Positions 52,348-62,720 of a stretch of DNA of 64,000 bases are shown piece after piece. A program made the position numbers and the translations under genes. Every line of letters starts with the position of its first letter. The first letter of the stretch is position 1. The DNA lies in the NCBI GenBank assembly GCA_031285625.1, contig JAITVV010000007.1, forward strand, positions 62,001-126,000. The letters run 5' to 3'. This stretch comes from Prevotella sp. (GTDB taxonomy: Bacteria; Bacteroidota; Bacteroidia; Bacteroidales; Dysgonomonadaceae). The notes under the pieces were generated by a model. It was not told the DNA's origin and made no database searches. It worked only from the letters and a program-made list of their open reading frames with translations.

Positions 52348-54024
52348 TTAATTACCTGAGCTCTCAATAAATCCTCCTATTTTCAAATATTTTTTATATA
52401 GTTTCTCATAGATAGCATTCTTTTGTGCATCCGGATAATATTCATAAGCAAAACCTTTTCCCATAGCAGCTTGCGCATCTTCTACACATGCATATTCCGA
52501 AGCGGCTACTGCAGCAAACATAGCTGCACCCAAGGCACAAGCCTGCTCCACACCCGACACTTTTATAGGCATTCCCAAAACATCAGCCAGAGTCTGCATT
52601 ACAAATGGAGCTTTTAATGGTATACCACCAATCCCAATTACATTCTTGATTTCAACGCCCTGTGCCAAGAAACTATCAATAATGGCTTTTGAGCCAAAAG
52701 CTGTTGCTTCTACCAATGCCTTGTAAATAACCGGGGCCGAGCTACCTAATGTAAGATCTGCAATACAACCCTTTACTACCTGATTTGCAAATGGAGTGCG
52801 ACGCCCGTTCATCCAATCGAGTGCTATCGGAGAACTTTCTGATACAGGAATTTTCTGAGCTTCTTCGTTCAGATATGGTAAAATACGATCCTTAATCTGT
52901 TCTTGTAATTGCTGTTTAAATTCGCTATCAGCAATATCTAAATTTGATAGAATATCTCTCAACGGATGGTAAATAATGTTTCTGAACCAAGCATAAATGT
53001 CCCCAAAAGCTGATTGTCCAGCCTCCAGGCCTATCATTCCGGGTATAACAGAACCATCAACCTGACCGCATATTCCGGCAATAAGTTTATCTTTCATTGT
53101 ATCATAGGATGAAACCATTATATCGCAGGTAGATGTGCCTATAATACGCACAAATGCACCTTCTGATATTTGTGCACCGACAGCTCCCATATGGCAATCG
53201 AGTTCACCGACACAAATAACTACCCCTGTATGTAGCCCCAGTCTTTCTGCCCATTCATCAGTAAGTGTTCCTACAACTTTATCACTTGTATGTGTTTGCT
53301 TAAAGAGATGCCCTTTGAACAAGTCATAAAGAGGATCTAAGGTATGCAAGAATTCTGATGAAGGCAATCCTCCCCAACTTTCATTCCACATAGCTTTATG
53401 CCCTGCAGCACAACGGCTACGCAGCATATTCTCCGGATTAGTATTACCTGTGAGTAAGGCAGATATCCAATCGCAATGCTCAGTCCAACTGTATGCTTTA
53501 TCCCTTATGGAGGTATCAACCCGAAGGACATGGAGCATTTTCGCCCAAGCCCATTCCGATGAATATACTCCGCCTGAATATGATGTAAAATCGATATCCC
53601 ATTTTTTTGCTAATTCATTGATTTCTGCTGCTTCATTTATAGCTGTATGATCTTTCCACAGAACAAACATGGCATTCGGGTTATCTGCATATTCCGGTAA
53701 TAAGGCTAAAGGCAGACCATCCTTATCTAGCAGGACGGGTGTAGACCCTGTGGTATCAAACCCCATACCTATTATCTTTGGTACTATTTCTCCCGGGCAC
53801 TTTTGGAATAAATGTTTTATCACATCTTCGAGACTTTCAATATAATCCGCAGGATGCTGACGATACTGATTATTTACAGGATTACAATACAAACCCTTTC
53901 CCCAACGGTTGTAATGACTTACTGCTGAGGCTTGTTCCGTACCTGTTGTAGTATCCACAATTATCGCACGACAAGAGTCTGTACCATAATCGACCCCTAT
54001 CACATACTTCTTTTCCTTTTCCAT
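52348..54024 (-). CDS. araB: Ribulokinase (AraB-type FGGY kinase)
   Basis: The 558-residue protein closely follows E. coli-type ribulokinase: V-I-G-V-D-Y-G-T-D-S-C-R-A at the start, H-P-A-D-Y-I-E-S, G-F-D-T-T-G-S-T-P near 90, N-P-N-A-M-F-V-L-W-K-D-H and a C-terminal G-I-G-G-I-P block. It phosphorylates ribulose to ribulose-5-phosphate. No araA or araD lies nearby. It sits between a GH172 gene and the PHP gene in the PUL, so the pentulose may come from furanosyl sugars released there, such as D-arabinose isomerised to D-ribulose; that link is inferred. Confidence 0.85.
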   Translation of the reverse strand: MEKEKKYVIGVDYGTDSCRAIIVDTTTGTEQASAVSHYNRWGKGLYCNPVNNQYRQHPADYIESLEDVIKHLFQKCPGEIVPKIIGMGFDTTGSTPVLLDKDGLPLALLPEYADNPNAMFVLWKDHTAINEAAEINELAKKWDIDFTSYSGGVYSSEWAWAKMLHVLRVDTSIRDKAYSWTEHCDWISALLTGNTNPENMLRSRCAAGHKAMWNESWGGLPSSEFLHTLDPLYDLFKGHLFKQTHTSDKVVGTLTDEWAERLGLHTGVVICVGELDCHMGAVGAQISEGAFVRIIGTSTCDIMVSSYDTMKDKLIAGICGQVDGSVIPGMIGLEAGQSAFGDIYAWFRNIIYHPLRDILSNLDIADSEFKQQLQEQIKDRILPYLNEEAQKIPVSESSPIALDWMNGRRTPFANQVVKGCIADLTLGSSAPVIYKALVEATAFGSKAIIDSFLAQGVEIKNVIGIGGIPLKAPFVMQTLADVLGMPIKVSGVEQACALGAAMFAAVAASEYACVEDAQAAMGKGFAYEYYPDAQKNAIYEKLYKKYLKIGGFIESSGN

Positions 54025-54045
54025 GATATATTTTTCAAAGTGTTT

Positions 54046-55965
54046 TCAATAGATTCGTTCCAGATATATACAATCAAATTCAAATTCATTTCTCCCATTA
54101 TTATTTTTCACTTTTATAGATAAAGAGTTTGTTTGCGCTGTTATATCCATATTACCTATGTATTGCTTTTCATTAAATTTGTCTTCGGTACTGTATGATG
54201 ATTTATAACTACTTATTTCCTCCTGTCTCTGCCAGATAATAAAATCGCCTCCTGTTGGTTTCATATGATAAGAAAGATAAATCCTATATCTTCCTTCGGG
54301 GATATCATCCAGAAAGACTTTTATTCCTCCTTCGCTCTTCGATTGTATATTTATCCCTCTCATATAGCTTATTTGTGTATCATGAAAGGCTGAAAACTTC
54401 ATCAATTGAGGATAAAACCGATAATTATCCGGCTCGTAAACAGTACGTAGTCTTTCTTCAGGTTCAATTTGTTGCAGCAGCGGTTTTTCTGCATAATAAA
54501 AAGCAACTGAGGTATAATCTACAGGATATTTATTTCCTACAGGCCCGTGTTCCATTGCATGACATATTTCCTTTTCGAATGAAAGTTTATCCCCCAGATA
54601 AAAGCGATATCCTCCTGTACGGGCAGATTGCAAAGAATAAGACAAAGATCCATGTATAGGAAGGCTTACATCGCGATCCCATCTGTCAAGCAATGCATAC
54701 CAACCTCCATTATAATAGTCCTCAGAGCCTGTACCATGTATACGCATCTTACCATCTACGTACGTAGAATCATCCCCTTCAAAAAATTCTGTCATCTGAG
54801 GTAATAATCCTTGTGCCTGATGTATTGTACCTATATAATGCCCTTTACCTTTTACTGAAAGGAAATCATAAAACTTCCCTTCTGGAGGATTAATCTCCCT
54901 GTTCCAATTGGTATAGAGTTTTCCTTCTTCTGCCGGATTCCTAACTTCTGTTTTATAATATACTTTTACCCTGATCAAAATAGAAGGCTGCCCTTCACCC
55001 TCACGTTTTTTATATATCAACTTCATTGTAGCAGTATTGTAAGGGCTGGGAATGTAACAATAGTTTATTCCATCCTTTTTCCCCAACAAGTAGCTTCTCA
55101 TAGAAGCTTTGCCATAAGCATATCCAAAAAAATCGGCGGCAGGGGCATGGATAGCAGGAATAGTTTCATTATCCCACACAACATTCAATATTATATCTTT
55201 ATATTTACTTTCGAAATAACCGTTATCATCAATCTCGAAGCCAAGGATACGCCCCGATTGGTTTTGTGAAAAGAATATTTGTTTGCTACCGGGCTCCAGT
55301 ACAAAGCTTTCCTCCTTCACCAATATATCGTCATTAACAGGTTTTGCCAATTGTTTCCATTTCAAATCTATGGTTTTCAATATATTCTTCTCATTCTGGT
55401 CAAGATCGCCCGTGAATGTTTCCACCTTATAACCCAGAAGATTACGATACTGTATCTGATAAAACTTCATTGTTTCGCCAGAAAACATAACCTTACACGA
55501 CTTGCTATAAGGAATAGGCAAATAACAATAATATCCTCCGATCTCATTACCGCATAAGGGTTTTATGAAAGGATAGACTTTACCTGAAAATAGATCATCG
55601 AAACATATTTTTAGTCCGGCATCTTTTTGACCATCGAAATAGAATTCTATAGTATCATTAGTGGGTGTAGGTGTCCATATACGATTAATCACTCCCGGGC
55701 CTTTCAGATCAGCAAGTATGAGTTTCCCATCCTCCTTGCCAACAAAAGAATATGTACCTTCAAAGCCATCGTTATTACCTCCTGTCCGATCATAACTGGA
55801 TACTTGTTCTACAATCCCATCACGATAGCAAGGGAGTAAATTGACATTATATAGTTGTTCCAGTTCTTTGGCATAACTGAATATCCGTTCATTTTTTTGT
55901 GCATTAATTACTACCCCAAAGCTCAGTATGAATAAAACAATAAATAATCTTACCCGATGTACCAT
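54046..55965 (-). CDS. GH172 (DUF2961) glycosidase, long form
   Basis: The 639-residue protein has a signal peptide (ending I-N-A-Q) and the GH172/DUF2961 fold: G-P-G-V-I-N-R-I-W near 90-98, a jelly-roll region, and G-S-E-D-Y-Y-N-G-G-W-Y near 423-433. Known GH172 enzymes act on alpha-D-arabinofuranosides or alpha-D-fructofuranosides. A C-terminal beta domain (about 530-639) may bind carbohydrate. It lies 52 bp downstream of a second GH172 gene. Confidence 0.85.
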   Translation of the reverse strand: MVHRVRLFIVLFILSFGVVINAQKNERIFSYAKELEQLYNVNLLPCYRDGIVEQVSSYDRTGGNNDGFEGTYSFVGKEDGKLILADLKGPGVINRIWTPTPTNDTIEFYFDGQKDAGLKICFDDLFSGKVYPFIKPLCGNEIGGYYCYLPIPYSKSCKVMFSGETMKFYQIQYRNLLGYKVETFTGDLDQNEKNILKTIDLKWKQLAKPVNDDILVKEESFVLEPGSKQIFFSQNQSGRILGFEIDDNGYFESKYKDIILNVVWDNETIPAIHAPAADFFGYAYGKASMRSYLLGKKDGINYCYIPSPYNTATMKLIYKKREGEGQPSILIRVKVYYKTEVRNPAEEGKLYTNWNREINPPEGKFYDFLSVKGKGHYIGTIHQAQGLLPQMTEFFEGDDSTYVDGKMRIHGTGSEDYYNGGWYALLDRWDRDVSLPIHGSLSYSLQSARTGGYRFYLGDKLSFEKEICHAMEHGPVGNKYPVDYTSVAFYYAEKPLLQQIEPEERLRTVYEPDNYRFYPQLMKFSAFHDTQISYMRGINIQSKSEGGIKVFLDDIPEGRYRIYLSYHMKPTGGDFIIWQRQEEISSYKSSYSTEDKFNEKQYIGNMDITAQTNSLSIKVKNNNGRNEFEFDCIYLERIY

Positions 55966-56017
55966 AGTCGCATATTTTTAGAAATGAATATCTATAGAAT
56001 TCTTATACTATTCCAAA

Positions 56018-57172
56018 TTAATGGTTCCAGCTTTTCTTTCCGGCCTTTGATTCCTGCCAAGCCTTACGCCACATATGTATATCCCAGAAATTAGTAAAAG
56101 GCATTAGCTTACGATTATTTCTATCAGGAATAGCAGGTATCATAGAAGCCTCAGTCTGATACCAATAAGCAACAGTTGCTATATCCAACTGCATATCATT
56201 GGATGTGCCATGCTCAATAGTAGCTTTCAGCGATTTTTCGAAGAAAACAGGATCAGTGATAAAGAAACGGTACACATGTGTTCTACCCAGCCAACCATTA
56301 TCCTCATTTACACGTGGGTAACCGAAAAACGGACTTTGAAAAGGTTCTTTAGGGCACCATGATGTATTAAAAAAATCTTCGGTTCCGGTTCCGACCATCG
56401 ATGGTATTTTCTCACCGTCTATATACCACATATCATCACCTTCACCATACCATGCCGGACTGGGAGAATGCACATAATAATTAAGACCGATAAAATGCCC
56501 CTCACCTTTAATATCAGCAAACACATAATTTTCTTTTCCATCTATATTGGCTACCTCATGGCCTGTTACCGGATCGCTTATAGCTTCTGTAATCTCACGG
56601 TTATACCATGCATGAAACCGCCCAAGGTCTTTATCCAGTTTGTCTACTTGCCAATAGTCCACATAGAAAAAGATATTATCTATTGTTTTATCAGTCTGGT
56701 TTTCTATCTCAATACGTGCTCCATTTGCAAAAGGCATAGCAAAATAAGAAGATAATCCTGTACCATTAGCCGGACCAGCCGACAAAGCATAAGAACTAAA
56801 GTTGTAACGCTCATCCCATCCTTGTCCGAAGAAAGGGCCGATAGGCGACTCCACGGAAGGATAATCTTTACCATCCCAATACATACGGATAATAATATCG
56901 TTCCTGTTAATCAATTCGGGTGGAGGTGCTATGGTAAACCATATATGATTGATTATTCCGGAGCCTTTTATATCACAAACTACAGCTTTCTCCCCCGGTT
57001 TTATACCAACGAGCCTGTCTCCATTAAATCCCTCTTTATCATAACTGCTGATTCTTTTTGAATAGTAGCCTTTCTTTATTTTTGCAAGATCATATGTGAC
57101 ACCATTAGACTGCTGTGCCATAATAGTAGTTGCAAAAAAACATAAGGCCAACATAATAAAATATTTTTTCAT
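56018..57172 (-). CDS. GH172 (DUF2961) glycosidase, short form
   Basis: The 384-residue protein has a signal peptide (ending I-M-A-Q) and the GH172 pattern: G-S-G-I-I-N-H-I-W near 72, G-E-G-D-D-M-W-Y-I-D-G-E near 245-257, and G-T-G-T-E-D-F-F-N near 262-270 with the catalytic Glu region. It has the usual single-domain length. With the longer GH172 beside it, two related furanosidases are expressed together. Confidence 0.85.
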   Translation of the reverse strand: MKKYFIMLALCFFATTIMAQQSNGVTYDLAKIKKGYYSKRISSYDKEGFNGDRLVGIKPGEKAVVCDIKGSGIINHIWFTIAPPPELINRNDIIIRMYWDGKDYPSVESPIGPFFGQGWDERYNFSSYALSAGPANGTGLSSYFAMPFANGARIEIENQTDKTIDNIFFYVDYWQVDKLDKDLGRFHAWYNREITEAISDPVTGHEVANIDGKENYVFADIKGEGHFIGLNYYVHSPSPAWYGEGDDMWYIDGEKIPSMVGTGTEDFFNTSWCPKEPFQSPFFGYPRVNEDNGWLGRTHVYRFFITDPVFFEKSLKATIEHGTSNDMQLDIATVAYWYQTEASMIPAIPDRNNRKLMPFTNFWDIHMWRKAWQESKAGKKSWNH

Positions 57173-57492
57173 AGATTTATCATATATTTCTGCAACAGCA
57201 ATAGTTGATTACAATTAAATGATGTTGCATTAAATGATTTTTACTTAAATAATTCTGTATCTTTAAATAGTTTTTAGCAAAAATGTCAATAAGTGGTATT
57301 TGAAGTAGATTCATTTTATACTTCTTATGACAGATTCATTCTTTTTTTAAAGCTCCCCGTTAGAGAACAGATTTTCGGGGAGCTTTCTCTTGAATAACTA
57401 AAATCCAAAACCAATAACTCAAAAGTCCCGGTATAAGTCTGTCTACTATAAGAAATATACCGGGACAGTATCAAAAAACAATCATAAGAGTA
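57173..57492. other. Intergenic with conserved module copy A
   Basis: This 320-bp gap between susD and the first GH172 gene carries copy A of a module also found upstream of susC: TTTATACTTC (57315-57324), TGACAGATTCATTCTTTTT (57328-57346) and a hairpin (57349-57386). Confidence 0.6.
57315..57386 (-). promoter_or_regulatory. PUL module copy A: conserved box plus hairpin
   Basis: The box halves at 57315-57324 and 57328-57346 are followed by an 11-bp stem (57349-57359 with 57376-57386). The 16-nt loop contains GAGAACAGA. The box and the loop sequence recur in copy B while the stem sequence differs, yet pairs. The hairpin has no U-tract after it on the - strand, so it is not a plain terminator. 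Confidence 0.65.
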
Positions 57493-59193
57493 CTATTTCC
57501 AACCTGGATTCTGTTCTAGTGCAGGATTTAGCAATATCTGCCTTGTTGGTAACGGGAACAGATAATGCTTCTGCTCAAAATTCCGCTTCGATGAAGCCTC
57601 CAACAAGATACAACCTTCAGAATCATAGTCATATTTTACGTTTTCCCATAATGGGTTTGTTTCATATTCAGTTCCTTGAAACTTAACTCCTCTAAGAGGT
57701 TCTTTTAATTCTACTTCGGCGGTTTTCCAACGACGCAAATCATCAAGTCTGTATCCTTCAAGGCTCAGTTCTATTGTACGCTCACGCCTTATTTCCGTCA
57801 GCATATCCAATCCGTATTTACTCACATGAGCATTTGTCAGATGTACCATGCTAACCCTGTCACGCAGCTTGTTTATACTTATTTTAAGTTCATCATCGGT
57901 TATTTTTCCATTTTTCTCATGCAGAGCTTCTGCATAAATCAATAATACTTCTGTATAACGGATAACCGGCCAATCCATTCCCATCGGGAAACTTATTTCT
58001 GAGACACCTTTCAGATTGCGATAACCTGTTTGTGTCCAGAAACCAAAATCTACATTGTAGATAATACCTGTACTTTCGGGATCGTCCCAATTTACATTAT
58101 ATACCGGTTGAGAAAATAGCCAAAAACGCTCAAACGGCTTCACAAAGAATATATCCATACGCGGATCACGATCCTGATATTCATCCAGCACCATATTGTA
58201 TCCTTTAAATACACTACTTGCATGCGTGATAGGAACTCCGTTCTTATCAAGATACATATCTGCCAGTTTCTTCGTAGGGCATAACTCATGAGAATGCTCA
58301 TAACGAGGAGACTCTCTTATATCCTGATCGTAACGATTGGCAAGTATAGTTTCTGACTGATCAGCTTTGGTCAACCCGGCAGGATTTGATTTAAGAGTAG
58401 ATAGAGTGAAATAATATTTATAGCTCAGATCACCCAGAACATCCCTACGATCAAATAATTTATATTCCTCCGAATCTATGACTGCCTTTGATGCATCTAC
58501 TGCTGCTGAAATAAATTTATCGGCATCACTCAATCCATGGTATTTACGCCATGTACCTTCAAACAAGCATACTCTGGCTTTAAAAGCTTGTGCAGCCCCT
58601 TTAGATACACGTCCTTTATCACCTGCACTGATATCTGATTCGAGAGGTAGATCTGTAATAGCTTCATCAAGGTCTTTTACTATAAAGTCTGCAATGGCTT
58701 CACGTGTTGCACGTGGACCATATAGATATTCCGTATCATTTAATGTTAATGTTTTATCGATCAGAGGAACGCCACCAAAACGTTTTAACAGATTAAAATA
58801 ATGGAATGCCCGGAAAAACTTAGCTTCAGCTTCATAAACTTTGATGCCACTCTTTATATCGTCAGATGCCTTATTAGCACTTTCCAGTGCATAATTAGCA
58901 TACCGGATCATCCTATACGAAAAATCCCAAGTTCCATCACCCGGCGATGGTACATAAGAACTATTACTGACGGAATTAAAACCACTTGGCTTTGTAATAT
59001 CAGACATATCATCATCAGCATTGAAGGATGGTAATTCAGGATAGAACTGGTTAAGATATAATTTAAAATCCTCAACAGTCTTAAAATACACAGCATCTGT
59101 AATCACATCCTTGGATTGGAGATCAAGACCTTTTTCACATGAAATTGTGAAAAGAGATATTAAACATATTAATAATATTTTTCGTGTTTTCAT
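57493..59193 (-). CDS. SusD/RagB-type glycan-binding lipoprotein
   Basis: The 566-residue lipoprotein (lipobox F-T-I-S-C near residue 19) has the SusD/RagB fold: A-K-F-F-R-A-F-H-Y-F-N-L near 125 and the C-terminal W-K end (A-L-E-Q-N-P-G-W-K). It caps the SusC barrel and binds the imported glycan. It lies 14 bp after susC. Confidence 0.95.
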   Translation of the reverse strand: MKTRKILLICLISLFTISCEKGLDLQSKDVITDAVYFKTVEDFKLYLNQFYPELPSFNADDDMSDITKPSGFNSVSNSSYVPSPGDGTWDFSYRMIRYANYALESANKASDDIKSGIKVYEAEAKFFRAFHYFNLLKRFGGVPLIDKTLTLNDTEYLYGPRATREAIADFIVKDLDEAITDLPLESDISAGDKGRVSKGAAQAFKARVCLFEGTWRKYHGLSDADKFISAAVDASKAVIDSEEYKLFDRRDVLGDLSYKYYFTLSTLKSNPAGLTKADQSETILANRYDQDIRESPRYEHSHELCPTKKLADMYLDKNGVPITHASSVFKGYNMVLDEYQDRDPRMDIFFVKPFERFWLFSQPVYNVNWDDPESTGIIYNVDFGFWTQTGYRNLKGVSEISFPMGMDWPVIRYTEVLLIYAEALHEKNGKITDDELKISINKLRDRVSMVHLTNAHVSKYGLDMLTEIRRERTIELSLEGYRLDDLRRWKTAEVELKEPLRGVKFQGTEYETNPLWENVKYDYDSEGCILLEASSKRNFEQKHYLFPLPTRQILLNPALEQNPGWK

Positions 59194-59207
59194 AATCTTT
59201 TCGTGTT

Positions 59208-62200
59208 TTAGAATACTACATTTATTCCTAATGAAAAAGTACGGGTGAATGGTATCAGATTTTCACTAAACGGTGCTTCAGGATCAAATCCCTTAGGAAG
59301 ATTATCAAATTCAAACAAGTTGGTACCATTTACATACGTGCGTACTTTTTCCACTCCAAATTTTCGTGTAAGGGTTTGAGGCAGAGTATATCCCAACTGT
59401 ATATCTTTCAGTCTCAGATATCTGTTGTTTACAAATTTGTAAGGGGCACTTGATTGTTGATAGTTATACCAGTGTACCCCGCCATCCTGAGTCAGACGTG
59501 GATATAATGCACCCATGTTTGTCTCTGTCCATGTATCCTGATAGAAATATTCAGAAGCTTGTTTCCATACCTCAGGACCCGCTGCATAAGTATTATTCAT
59601 TACATTCCATTTGCCTACCCCCTGGAGAAATGCTTTGAAATCAAAACCTTTCCACTCCAATTCTAAATTTATACCATATAGATAATGCTGATTACCATCA
59701 CCTTTGTAGATTATATCTCCGGAACTATCATCTCCTTCTTTATACAAATGAGGTTCTAACGTACCATCACCATCCATATCTTTAAATTTAGCATCTCCAA
59801 GTCTAAGATTTGTCGGAACACCTTTAACATTTGATAAATAGTTGTTCAGATCAGCCTCAGAGCTGATAAATCCATCAAATTCATAAAGGAAATAAGAGTT
59901 TGCAGGATAGCCTTCAATGAAAGCATTATGCCCATAACCCGGATTTCTGGCATCTTTCAGATTAACAACTTTACTTGTATTGTTACTCAAAGAGACTCCT
60001 ATGCGATAACCCAAGGCTCCTATATTATCTTTCCAGCTAATTGCAACTTCCCAACCATTAGTCCTTAGATGCGCTCCATTGATACGAGGTGCACCTGTAC
60101 CTAATACTGAAGGGAATTCCTCGGCATAGAACATACCTTTATTTTCTTTGATATAGTAATCAAAGGTTCCTCCCAAACGGTTGTCCAGTATGGAGAAATC
60201 CAGACCTCCATTATAAGAATTGATTGTTTCCCAAGTCTGATCAACAGCCGGCATACCTCCTAATGTAGCCTGCATTGACTTTGAAGGTGAATTTGAATTA
60301 CCAAAAGGGTATTGTCCACCTACATTGATATACTGATAATGATCATACAATCCGATACCAGCCTGGTTACCCAGCTGTCCCCATGATAGCCTTAGTTTCA
60401 GATAATCAATATAATTCTTTGCACCTTTAAAGAATTTCTCGTTGGAAACAATCCACGAACCTGAAACCCCAAAGAAATCTTCCCATTTGTGTCCATCCGC
60501 AAATCTGGAAGAACCATCGTTACGATAAGTCGCTTCAAGAAAATAACGGCTATCGAAATCATAGCTCAATCGGCCAAAAAAAGAAGTTATAGCCCAGTCA
60601 TTACGATATTCACTATTGAACTGCTCATTAGCATCACCAATACCCATTACCTCTAACTGGTCTGTAATAAGGTTGTAACGATGAGCACCAAAGCCACGAT
60701 TATCTAGTTCCTCATGCGAGCCTCCGGCCATTACATTGAAGCTGTGCTTATTTATATCAAAATTGTAGTTTGCATATATATTTGCCACAACATGCTCATT
60801 CCTATCATACTGAGAGGCAGCCTTAGTTTTTCCACTATACCAGTAATCGATCACATCATAGTTTAATGAACCATCCCAATGATATGTCTGGTGCCTCTTT
60901 CGAGAGTAGCTCTCATCACGAATATCATAATTCATAGAAAGGTCACCTGTTATAGTCAGGTTTTTAATAGGTGTCAGGTCGAAACCTAATTGAGTGTAAT
61001 ATGAATAATATGTTTTGTTTGTATTGCCTATATGATTAGCAAAAGCTATTGGGTTACCAAAACCACCGGAAGCATAGTATTCACCACGATCATTATATGT
61101 AGGCTGGCAATTCCATGTCCAGTAAGTTAACCATGCAAGCTGATTAATATCGTAAGGTTCTACAACTTTTTTACGACCTACGCAAACATTAGAGCGGAAT
61201 TTCAGGTATTTGTTAATTTCAAAATCATATTTGAACCGTGCAGAATATTTCTTATTTGAATGATCTCCATATTGGAACATAGAACTCTGGTCTAAATACC
61301 CCAGGGATACATAATAATTTGATTTTTCGGTTTTTCCTGAGATAGTAAGATTGTGAGAATGGTCGAATGCTGTTCCGTACATTTCATCCCACCAATCATG
61401 ATTACCAAGTACAAGATCGGGAGTATCACCAAATGGGCCCTTTACAACCAACGGATTTTTTGCATTAAGGTCTGCCGTATTGATATATTGTACCAAATGA
61501 GAGAAAAAATGAGTTGCGATACCATCATTTGTATATGCCTGATTCATCATATCGATGTGTTGCAGTACGTTTACTTTACGAGGAACCCGCGCCGGCTTAT
61601 TGAAAGAGAAATCACCGGAATAACTGATTGTTGGTCTTTCACTCCGACCCTTCTTTGTGGTAACCAGTATAACACCTCCGGCAGCACGGGCACCATATAT
61701 AGCAGCCTGCGCATCTTTGAGGATAGTCATACTCTCTATATCCTGAGGGTTGATTTTATTTAATGCAGAAGCATTATTATCTTTATAAGGAATACCATCT
61801 ACAACAACCAATATACCCGGATCGGCACGGGATGTAACTCCACGAATCTGAATATCAAAACCTTCTTCTCCAATTTTCCCGGGATTATTTCTCCTTATTT
61901 CCATTCCGGGAACAACCCCTTGCAAGAATGAAGCAGTATTAGTCATCGGCCTGTTTTCGAATTGTTTTTTGTCAACAACATCTACCGCACCGGTAGTCGT
62001 TGCCCTGGTTTTAACACCATATCCGATGGCTACTATCTCCTGAAGCATAATTGCATCTTCTTTCAGATCGAGATCAATTGTTGTCCTACCTTTTACTTCT
62101 ACTTCTTCGGATCTCATCCCCATAAAAGAGAAAACCAGTATATCTGTTCCAGCAGGCATATTTATAGCATATTTACCATCTACATCGGATAGTACACCAA

Positions 62201-62363
62201 CAGTTGTTCCTTTCACAACAACGGAAACGCCAGGCATTGTGTTTCCTTGCACATCTTTGATTATTCCGCTAACAGTTCTTGCATTCTGGGCATACATTGT
62301 CCCCACAGAGACAAGGCATAAAGCAAGAAACAGCATGGATATTCTTACAGATATTAATTTCAT
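59208..62363 (-). CDS. SusC/RagA-type TonB-dependent transporter
   Basis: The 1051-residue protein has a signal peptide, a carboxypeptidase-D-like regulatory domain (about 28-110), the SusC linker motif I-G-Y-G-V-K-T-R and plug domain (about 115-235), and a long beta-barrel ending F-S-L-G-I-N-V-V-F. It imports oligosaccharides across the outer membrane with SusD. A -7 box lies at 62396-62403. Confidence 0.95.
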   Translation of the reverse strand: MKLISVRISMLFLALCLVSVGTMYAQNARTVSGIIKDVQGNTMPGVSVVVKGTTVGVLSDVDGKYAINMPAGTDILVFSFMGMRSEEVEVKGRTTIDLDLKEDAIMLQEIVAIGYGVKTRATTTGAVDVVDKKQFENRPMTNTASFLQGVVPGMEIRRNNPGKIGEEGFDIQIRGVTSRADPGILVVVDGIPYKDNNASALNKINPQDIESMTILKDAQAAIYGARAAGGVILVTTKKGRSERPTISYSGDFSFNKPARVPRKVNVLQHIDMMNQAYTNDGIATHFFSHLVQYINTADLNAKNPLVVKGPFGDTPDLVLGNHDWWDEMYGTAFDHSHNLTISGKTEKSNYYVSLGYLDQSSMFQYGDHSNKKYSARFKYDFEINKYLKFRSNVCVGRKKVVEPYDINQLAWLTYWTWNCQPTYNDRGEYYASGGFGNPIAFANHIGNTNKTYYSYYTQLGFDLTPIKNLTITGDLSMNYDIRDESYSRKRHQTYHWDGSLNYDVIDYWYSGKTKAASQYDRNEHVVANIYANYNFDINKHSFNVMAGGSHEELDNRGFGAHRYNLITDQLEVMGIGDANEQFNSEYRNDWAITSFFGRLSYDFDSRYFLEATYRNDGSSRFADGHKWEDFFGVSGSWIVSNEKFFKGAKNYIDYLKLRLSWGQLGNQAGIGLYDHYQYINVGGQYPFGNSNSPSKSMQATLGGMPAVDQTWETINSYNGGLDFSILDNRLGGTFDYYIKENKGMFYAEEFPSVLGTGAPRINGAHLRTNGWEVAISWKDNIGALGYRIGVSLSNNTSKVVNLKDARNPGYGHNAFIEGYPANSYFLYEFDGFISSEADLNNYLSNVKGVPTNLRLGDAKFKDMDGDGTLEPHLYKEGDDSSGDIIYKGDGNQHYLYGINLELEWKGFDFKAFLQGVGKWNVMNNTYAAGPEVWKQASEYFYQDTWTETNMGALYPRLTQDGGVHWYNYQQSSAPYKFVNNRYLRLKDIQLGYTLPQTLTRKFGVEKVRTYVNGTNLFEFDNLPKGFDPEAPFSENLIPFTRTFSLGINVVF

Positions 62364-62395
62364 AGTTTTTTGATTTAATTGTAACTTTTTATCTA

Positions 62396-62403
62396 CAAAC
62401 CTA
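62396..62403 (-). promoter_or_regulatory. susC -7 box
   Basis: TAGGTTTG on the - strand matches TAnnTTTG and gives a leader of about 26 nt. It equals the box at the three-paralogue operon. No TTTG at the -33 position. Confidence 0.5.
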
Positions 62404-62621
62404 TTTTTTGTCCATCCAAGTATAACTGATAGTTATGACTTTAAAATGTGACATCATTATTAGCGTTTACTTATCTATTTATCAAAGTACATTTCATTTT
62501 ATTCTTCGAATAAAGAATTTCAAGTGTGGTTATTAATTTTCAGTTTGTATGCCTGTGAAAATATTTTTTATTAGTATTTGTCAATAAGAATTATTTATAA
62601 ACAGACCGGCATTTTTCTGTC

Positions 62622-62707
62622 TTTATACTTCGTTTTTGACAGATTCATTCTTTTTCGCCTTTCTTTAAAACTGCTTCCCATACGAGAACAGAAGTATGGG
62701 AAGCAGT
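62622..62707 (-). promoter_or_regulatory. PUL module copy B: conserved box plus hairpin
   Basis: TTTATACTTC (62622-62631) and TGACAGATTCATTCTTTTT (62637-62655) are followed by a 14-bp perfect stem (62670-62683 with 62694-62707) whose 10-nt loop contains GAGAACAGA. The GH116 stop lies 13 bp away. Confidence 0.65.
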
Positions 62708-62720
62708 CATTCACCTAAGT

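Larger units (their letters stand above)
62364..62720. other. Intergenic with conserved module copy B and susC promoter
   Basis: This 357-bp gap between the GH116 gene and susC carries module copy B (62622-62707) and the susC promoter box (62396-62403). No gene is seen. Confidence 0.6.

Noticed and set aside
53135-53329. + strand frame opposite the ribulokinase gene
   Set aside because: Complement of a strongly conserved kinase gene; no separate motif.
57349-57386. Ordinary rho-independent terminator for susD
   Set aside because: On the - strand the stem is followed by a purine-rich A-run rather than a U-tract, and the same loop recurs in the second copy at 62670-62707.
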